Of a DNA stretch of 64,000 nucleotides, positions 57,146 through 64,000 are shown piece after piece. The DNA is taken from positions 1 to 64,000 of the forward strand of contig JAVSML010024313.1 of the NCBI GenBank assembly GCA_038503035.1, in the 5' to 3' direction. The stretch is from Crocodylus rhombifer. Lineage: Eukaryota > Chordata > Crocodylia > Crocodylidae. A program made the translations under genes and the position numbers. The notes beneath the pieces are model-generated. The model had not been told where the DNA came from and ran no database searches. It worked only from the letters and a program-made list of their open reading frames with translations. Each line of letters starts with the position of its first letter. Position 1 is the stretch's first letter.

Positions 57146-59248
57146 GTCAATAAAGTTCAAAAGGTTCACCTGAGTCTACCAGCCCATTGGGCTAGCATGC
57201 TTAAAGCACATGAATTTATGTAGCTAATGATACAATGTAGCTGTCCTCATATCTGACAGTTTTTGACTCCCCAGATGTACAGCTATTCATTACAGTTGGA
57301 AGCGGCCTTTTCCAGAAGCCTGAAGCAAGTCTTCAAAGAAACAGCCCTAGAACTGCAACAAGACACAGCATGTCTTGATCCAGGGTAAATTTCTTTAGAG
57401 TCCAATGAAAATGTATCAGCCCAGGTCTTTAGTCTCCCAGCTGCATGTCAATTTAGTTAACTCCTGTCAACATCAACCACATAGTAAATGACTATTTGCA
57501 ATAAGGAGAAAGTATTACTCTAACCCCTGAAGGTAAAATAATGAAAAATGTTACTCTATGATCGATTGTTAATGTGATGCAAATATGGCTAGATGTGAGA
57601 AAGCAACTAGCACTTCTGGGGATGTTTCAGAACTTCGCGCTGTGCAGACTATCCCAGCTCTTATGCTAACAATACAAAATGTATCAGAACAATGGGCACC
57701 AAATAAAAGGAAAGTGCATTTGATAAAACGGAGCAAAACTACTTCATACAATTACAAAAGCAACATAAGTTAGAATAGTAGTATGGGTAATTTCACTCTT
57801 TACAAAATCATAGAAATTGCAGATAGATAAAGCTAGTTTTCTTCTGTAAGGAAATTATAAGATAGTCAAATCTCTGGCAAAAGAGGAAAATTGGTTATAT
57901 CTTATGTACTTTTTTCTTCAGGACTGCAGGGTGACATTGATTATGTAAAGTCCACTTGAGGAAAATAAATAAGAAATCAGATTGTATTCAAAGGATGGAC
58001 TGGTAGTCATTATGAACAAAACAAGTTGTATTTCCACCCTCCTATAGAAAGAATGGTATACAAAATAGACATAATATTCAAAGCAAAATGATGAAGGGGA
58101 TTACAATTATATGAAATCATCTTCATGTCTTCAGGGTTTGTCCCAAGGTTGAAAGGCCTGACATTAGAAAATTGATGTATGGGTTACAAATCCAAAATTA
58201 TTATTATTATGGTGCTAGGAAAATGTTCTGCTTTGCTGAAATTAAACAAAGATTAGTATTGCAAGTGCAGCCAATAAATCTATCTTGTCACTATAGTTGC
58301 AAAAAATAAATGTCATGTACAGAATAAAATAACTAAGAGAAATGGAGTTATCTACTTCTTATATGAGGTTAACAGCTGTATCATTTGACAAGAGATGAGC
58401 AAAATGGGGGGGAAATCATTTAAATAATCATTGATATAACTTCTATGAACACAACATTAGCAAGATTTTCCAAAGGTTTTTGTACTGACCTAACTGCTTC
58501 CACTGAAGTCAAGAGGTGTTACCATTGTTGTTAAAGGGAGGCAGACATTCAACAGTTTGGAAAAAAATCTTAGGGTCTTGTTGCAAGGGACATTTAGCAT
58601 GTGTTTTATTTAAATCATAGTTAGCATGACAGTGCCATATTAAAAGTTAGAAAATGCTCTGTCTGAGCAATTGCACAGTAAGGCTTCTTATGAATTCAGC
58701 CCACTCTGGACAGGACTGGAGCCAGCTGTACCTTCTCCCAGACACTGACCCTGTGTTCAGGTGCCATAGCTTGCACATATACCTGTAAAGATGTGTAACC
58801 CTCATCCCTGAACCCTGTGTCCTCCCTACCACATTCCCAGTGCTGCCTAAACCAGGAACATCTGCCCCTAGCACACTAGGATGAGTTGGGTCTCTGCACT
58901 AGCAGTGGGAGGCATGAGGAGTAGAACCCAAGATGGCCCAGGTGCCACTCCTGCTCTTGCACCTACACCTGCCACTGGATCTACAGAGTCAGCTGATCTG
59001 GCTGATCTGCTGGCAGTCTTGAACAAGCTCTGATGTAGTGCTGAGACTGGAACTGACAACCAGCTAACTGTCGGTCCCAGATACCACGCCTCACCAGAAT
59101 CTTGATCTCATATTACCTCCATGGAACAATTCAACAAGAGCTGAATATGTGTTACATAATTCAATCTGGAGATACTCCTCCCAACTAAAGTTGTATCTTT
59201 ACTAGCATACAATTGAACTTAGATGATGCTTTACTGCATGAACACATA
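57146..59248. other. AT-rich unassigned sequence
   Basis: No gene or repeat identified, except that 58465-58550 (gattttccaaaggtttttgt, cttccactgaagtcaagagg) has the wording of a common amniote repeat. Confidence 0.35.
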
Positions 59249-59502
59249 GGGCATGTCTACATGTGCATTAAGGTGCTTTTTTCTAATGTGCATTAAATTC
59301 AGTACCTCCAAGGTGAGGCACCAAAAAATGTGCATTAGGCTGCCTTAATGCACAGTAATGGTTGGGCATGATTTTTAAATGGTTCTTAATGTACAGTGGC
59401 CTATTTTACTGTGCATTAGCATAATCACACAGTTTTTTATGTGATGCTTTAATGTGCAGTGAAATAGGCAGCTGTGCATTAAAGTGCACCTGTAGATGCA
59501 CC
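59249..59502. mobile_element. MITE with GGGCATGTCTACA tip
   Basis: Left tip gggcatgtctacatgtgcat and right tip gtgcacctgtagatgcacc are inverted repeats. Several gtgcattaa units recur within. A second possible right tip, aacatgccct, lies at 59531-59540. Same series as the Harbinger-like elements. Non-coding. Confidence 0.6.
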
Positions 59503-59541
59503 AACAGATGCTTATGTTTTAAGTGCAGTTAACATGCCCTA

Positions 59542-60572
59542 GGTGTAACATGAGACATGGCCATTAGTTTGTGTATCCTTACTACTAGTCAAAACTTAGA
59601 CTATCTCAACTCTACCCCACTCTTACCATTTGTATTTGTCATCCTATCTCAGCAGGGGTGTTGATGATGAATATATCTGAAGATCACGTGATAGAGTTAA
59701 TCCTCAGCCTTTCTATAAATTCAATCAATCACTGTAAGCGACTCAGACTCAGAAAGAAAAATGGATATCAGGAATGCAAATGTGAGATGATAACCTGAGT
59801 GTCAATGGAAACACCGAATCTAGTGGGACTACTCTTGATGCACACTAGCCTAACATCAGAATCAGCCCCAGAATTTGTTAAAATTTAGGACTAATGCCTG
59901 ATCCTAATTCTTTCTGATTTGGGGGCAGCCCACACCCAGACTGTAACTTTGAGACCTCTTCAGGTCATCTATCCAAATAGTCTGGAGGAATGTTCAGATC
60001 CAGATTTCACTGCTCTGTTTGATGTATGCTTAATGATCTGTACATGTCTAATAGGGACAATCTTTAGTGAGATTTATTATTAAGATTATTGACACAGCAT
60101 TCTTTCCCAGCCCAGTTGCTGACCCATATTGTAACAGTAGAAGTAGGCAAGGGTACTGCAGTTTCACAGTTATTGGAGTTAAGCAATGATAAGGCACTAG
60201 ACTGGATGAAAAGGCGGCTGCAAGGGGGTTAAATATGGCAACATAGGATTGGTGGCACTGTAATGTATTCAAGTCACAGAATTGCAAAAAATGAATGAGT
60301 AAGTCTCAGGAAATGTATCACAGTCTTCCTCAGTTTGTGGGACTGTATCTTTGTGAACACAATGGCACAAAGAAAGCCCTCCCTAGAGAGTATGTGTGGG
60401 ACTGTTATATTTTGACTGCACAGAAAGAATATGACTGAAGATCTCTCTTCCCCTCTCTCTTTCTTTCCTTCTTTCTCTCGTTGGCTTTTTGACAGACTTT
60501 CCAAAATTTCCATGTTAAAAGCTACATCCCTTTTTTTCCATGTTAAAAGCAACATACTTTATTGTTTTTCTC
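59542..60572. other. Unassigned sequence
   Basis: No gene found; a pyrimidine-rich tract at 60440-60485. Confidence 0.35.
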
Positions 60573-61945
60573 CAGGGGTGGGCAATTATTTGAGCTGGAG
60601 GGCCACTTAATTAGTTTTGGTGAACTGTGGAGCTCCGCATACATAAAAACTTTCAGAAGATATCATTTTAAATTATGGATAAAAACAGTGCATATACTAA
60701 AAATCAAATGTCTAATCCAATGTATTTTAATTTTATTTCAAAAATATTTTTGTCCTTATTTGTTTTTTGAGTAGTGTATATAGAGGCAATTGCATAATAG
60801 CTCAAAAGAAAGTCTTGCTTTTGCATATTGTGTGGGGGGGTGTTTTGGGGGATGTGCAGTGGGCATGTGGCTGGTGGGTATGTGGGGATGTGTGTGGAGG
60901 GATGCAGAGTGTAGAGGAGGGAGGGTAGATGTGGGGGGGAGTATGCACATGTGTCAGGGGCTGCCCATGCACTAGGTTCCAGAAGCCAGTTGGGGGTGAA
61001 GCAAGTCGGGGGGGGGGCAGAGGGCACTTGCAACAGAGCTCACCCAGGCACTGAAGTGCAGGTACAGTCTAAAACCCCTCCCCCCTCATCTGGCCTGCAG
61101 CTGTCCTTGTGGCACTCCGCATGAGCTCAAGCCCCACCCAGGACAGCCTATGCTATGCTCCCACCTGCAGTCACCCCACACCCACCAATGGCACTGCCTT
61201 TGTCCCAGCACTGGCCCCAGCCCTGGGCAGCATGCAAGTGCCACTGCTGCAGCAACCCAGGTATGGCTCAGCTCCCCCCACCTGCAATAACTCCAACTCC
61301 TGCCTCTACTGCACTGCTCCAAGCAGCAGATAGCACGGGCAAGTGATAACAGTCGTGAGGATGCATCCCAGGCACCACAGACCCAGCCAGGCAGGGGGAA
61401 AGCTGCAGCTGACCAGTTCTTGCCCCAGTGCATAGGGCTCCAGCTCCAGCTCCTGGCCATCTTCCACCTATTCAGCCACCCAGGATGATGAGCAGCCACC
61501 CGTGGGTGGCCAAGTAAGTAGAATTCAGCTGGGAGCTGGACCTGGAGCCCCACACACTAGGACAGGAGCCACCTGGCTGCAGCATCTCCTCAGCCCGGCT
61601 AGGCATGTGGTGCCTGGGATGTGGCCCGTGCTGCTTCCCTGCACTGTGTGCTGCCCAGAGCAGGCCAGTAGGAGCAGGAGGAGAAAGAGGAGTTCCTGGA
61701 GGGAGGGGAAGCTCAGCAGTACCCAGGCAGCCTTCAGGACGCTATGCACATTGTCCAGGGCGAGAGCCAGAGCCATGCTGTCAGTGGGTACAGGGTAGGT
61801 GTGGGCAGAAGTGTGGCATGGGCTGCCCCAGCCGGGAGCAGGTGAGGCTAGGACCCACGCAGAAAGTTGTGGGGGCAGCCACAGACCAGATACAATTAAT
61901 TAGCCAGACAGATCTGCCCTGCAGACCATATTTTGCCTACCACTG
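60573..61945. mobile_element. hAT-type non-autonomous element with GC-rich core
   Basis: Starts caggggtgggcaattatt and ends ttgcctaccactg, the same tips as the 187-bp hAT MITE at 44411. The flanks tttttctc (60565-60572) and gtttactc (61946-61953) agree at six of eight positions, a decayed 8-bp duplication. After about 240 AT-rich bases the core (60820-61900) becomes GT- then GC-rich. Overlapping frames up to 155 codons occur on both strands with no transposase signature. Confidence 0.65.
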
Positions 61946-62023
61946 GTTTACTCTGACACTGCATCCGTTGCCTCAGGTATGAGCATCTAGATAAGTGGTA
62001 CTCCACAGCTGAGTGTGGCATCA

Positions 62024-62110
62024 GCTGTGATGGCTGAGTGGTGATGGTGTTGGATTTGAAATCTGATGGGGGGGAGTCTCCCCTCAAAGGTTTGAATCCT
62101 GCTCACAGCA
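62024..62110 (+). pseudogene. tRNA-Ser(UGA)-like sequence, decayed
   Basis: 87 nt with class II layout. The acceptor stem GCTGTGA pairs perfectly with TCACAGC, plus discriminator A. The A box tggctgagtgg is good. The anticodon arm ttgga-tttgaaa-tctga carries TGA, the variable arm gggggagtctcccc is long, and the T arm is weak (two mismatches). The B box is ggtttgaatcc, with T for the invariant C. Compared with vertebrate tRNA-Ser(UGA) recalled from memory, most changes are C to T or G to A. A CR1 begins within about 15 bases of its 3' end. It is probably a tRNA pseudogene or the head of a tRNA-Ser SINE. Confidence 0.7.
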
Positions 62111-63575
62111 GCCATTTAATTCTCTTCACCTGAAGATACTGAAGGAATTGGCAGGGGTAATAGCAGAACCCCTGGCATGACTCTATGAGTGCTTGTGGGG
62201 TACTAGCTAGGTACCAGAGGATTGGAAAAGAGCCAGTGTGGTCCCCATTTACAAGAAGGGGAGAAAGAAGGACCCCAGCAATTATAGGCCAGTCAGTCTT
62301 ACCTTGGTCTTTGGGAAGACCTTGAAGGAAATTATTGAAGGGCCCAGCAGGGGAAGTAATGCTCAGGGGCAACCAACATGGGTATACTGAGGGCAGGTCC
62401 TGCTTGACTAGCCTGGTTGCTTTTTATGATCAGGTCACAAAGTGCCTGGATGAGGGTGTAGAGGTGGATGTCATCTTCCTTTAAGAAGGCCTTTGACACA
62501 GTTTCTCACTGCATTCTCTTAAAAAAAACTTGGTAACTGCGGCATTGATGCCCACACAGTCAGACGGGTGGCAAACTGGCTAGATAGTCGCACCCAGAGA
62601 GTGGTGGTGGACGGTTCGTTTTCAACCTGGAGAGATGTGGGCAGTGGAGTCCCCCAGAGCTGGGTCCTGGGGCCTGTACTGTTCAACATCTTTATCAGCG
62701 ATCTGGATGTGGGTGTGGAATGCACACTGTCCAAATTCACTGACGACATCAAGTTCTGGGGCAGGGTGGGCGCGCTGGAGGGGAGGGACAGAATCAAGAC
62801 AGGTTACGGAGGTGGGAGGATGAGAATAGGATGGAATTCAGTGTGGACAAGTGCAAGGTGCTGCATCGAGGGAGAAGGAACCAACAACACACCTATAGGC
62901 TGGGAACACCCTTCTTGTCAACACAGTGGCAGAAAGGGATTTTTGAGTCATTAATGACTCCATGAACATGAGCCGCCAATGTGAGGAAGCGGTCAGTAAG
63001 GCTAACTGCACCTTGTTGTGCATCCACAGATGCATCACAAGCAGGTCCAGGGAGGTGATCCTTCCCCTCTATGTGGCATTGGTGAGGCCGCAGTTAAACT
63101 ACTGCATCCATTTCTGGGCGCCGCACTTCAAGAGGGATGTGGGGTCTAGAGGAGGGCCACTCACATGGTAAAAGGGCAGCGGGGCAGGCCCTACAAAGAA
63201 AGGCTAAAGGGCCTGAACCTATTCAGCCTCCAGAAGAGAAGGCCGAGAAGGGATCTGGTAGCCATTTACAAACTCAACAGGGAGGACTGGTGGGAATTGG
63301 GAGAGGCTGTTCCTGGGCACCACCCAGGTTTACTAAGAATAACAGCCACAAATTGTTAGAGAGAAGGTTCAGGCTGGACATCAGGAGACATTACTTTATG
63401 GTTAGGGCTGCCAGGCTCTGGAATGGGCTCCCAAGTGAGGTGGTGCTCTCTCCTACCTTGGGGGTCTTCAAGAGGAGGCTGGACAGATATTTGGCTGGGG
63501 TGATATGACCATGGCACCCATTCCTGCCCAGGGCAGGGGGTCAGACCTGATGATCTGTTTAGTTCAGGAAGCAGC
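62111..63575 (+). mobile_element. CR1 LINE with reverse transcriptase remnant
   Basis: The + strand starts in RT (LKILKELAGVI, VPEDWKRASVVPIYKKGRKK, NYRPVSLTLVFGK). It continues through frame-broken palm sequence (62560-62800, where a block equivalent to [16 protein letters not shown] is readable at 62670-62715) to the C-terminus at 62962-63508 (ANCTLLCIHRCITSRSREVI, LPLYVALVRPQLNYCIHFWA, FRLDIRRHYFMVRAARLWNG, PTLGVFKRRLDRYLAGV). The 3' end lies at about 63540-63575 (gacctgatgatctgtttagt). Same subfamily style as 22829-23552 and 31528-32985. Confidence 0.88.
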
Positions 63576-63639
63576 AGTGGGAAGGAGAGGAATCAGGCAC
63601 ACATGTGTCCCGCATGCACATGTGCCCCATAACTAACTT

Positions 63640-63880
63640 CTGACCGGAGGCAGCGGCGGCGGCAGCAGCAGCAGCAGAGGAATCGGCAGCGGGGGCAGCA
63701 GCAGCTGATCCCCCGAAGGTAAGTGGGGCGGAGGGCCTCGGCACAGCTGAGCCGGATCCGGAGGGGAAGCCCCCCGGGTCCCATATAGCTGAGCCAGTAG
63801 GGAGCCGCGCTTCCAAGCCGCGCAGCGCGAACAGAGCGCGCCGGCGTTTGCGCAGGCGTTCGCGCTGGCGGGCGGGCCGG
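63640..63880. promoter_or_regulatory. CpG-dense block with consensus splice donor
   Basis: CpG-rich sequence (gccgcgcagcgcgaacagag, gcgccggcgtttgcgcaggc) with a CAG/GGC repeat at 63650-63708. A near-perfect 5' splice site gaag|gtaagt lies at 63715-63724 on the + strand. It could be a host promoter with first exon, or the GC-rich 5' region of a mobile element. No coding domain is visible. It is the only CpG-island-like block outside LTRs. Confidence 0.4.
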
Positions 63881-64000
63881 GAGGGCCAGGAGTGGGACTC
63901 CTGTATGGGTAGGACATAGACACCACACAGGTCTACAAACAGCAGCTTAGAATGGTGTCTACAAGGAGTGCTGCTAGGGCCTCTGCCTGGGGGGACAAGG

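Noticed and set aside
61086..61982. 155- and 125-codon frames
   Set aside because: GC-rich core of the hAT-type element without any transposase motif.
62024..62110. Calling a functional tRNA gene
   Set aside because: The B box lacks the invariant C and the T arm has mismatches, so it is listed as a pseudogene.

Overview
The window is vertebrate nuclear DNA with no recognisable intact host gene. The repeat content points to a sauropsid, most likely a crocodilian and less likely a turtle. The evidence is many CR1 LINE tails, MIR-type CORE-SINE remnants, a Penelope-like element, a Gmr1-like Ty3/Gypsy element, hAT and PIF/Harbinger elements, and tRNA-derived SINE pieces. The species is inferred from repeat style and was not tested. 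Almost every long open frame is an accident of GC-rich repeats. Real coding sequence is confined to decayed transposable elements.

Layout. 1-10.2 kb holds an 824-bp hAT-like palindromic element (1670-2493), small MITEs, a MIR, a CR1 tail (6358-7553) and a solo LTR flanked by a perfect 5-bp duplication (8801-9952). 10.2-19.15 kb is the centrepiece. It is a Penelope-like element (RT plus GIY-YIG endonuclease, + strand, with an inverted copy of its own tail at the 5' end). A complete LTR retrotransposon (10814-16627, coding on the minus strand) has inserted into it, duplicating ATGTC. That LTR element carries its integrase upstream of reverse transcriptase, the order of the Gmr1 clade. Its primer-binding site matches tRNA-Gly, and its capsid region resembles the SCAN domain.

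22.0-24.6 kb and 47.1-49.5 kb hold two copies of one 2.4-2.6 kb TTA-flanked element of PIF/Harbinger type. A CR1 interrupts the first copy. About 34.5-38.3 kb is a decayed two-gene Harbinger relic, with a Myb/SANT-like frame on + and the N-terminal half of a DDE transposase on -. Three related LTR-like units lie at 8.8, 26.7 and 51.6 kb. Two antisense solo LTRs of retroviral type lie at 29.8 and 41.6 kb.

The right third holds two sense-strand CR1 copies with endonuclease and RT remnants (54.9-57.1 and 62.1-63.6 kb) and a GC-cored hAT-type element (60573-61945). It also holds a decayed tRNA-Ser(UGA)-like sequence (62024-62110) and, at the edge, a CpG-dense block with a consensus splice donor (63640-63880). 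That block is the only place where a host promoter or first exon is plausible. No genes here work together as a pathway. The content is a stratigraphy of insertions, and the nesting gives relative ages: Penelope-like element before Gmr1-like element, and Harbinger copy 1 before the CR1 inside it.
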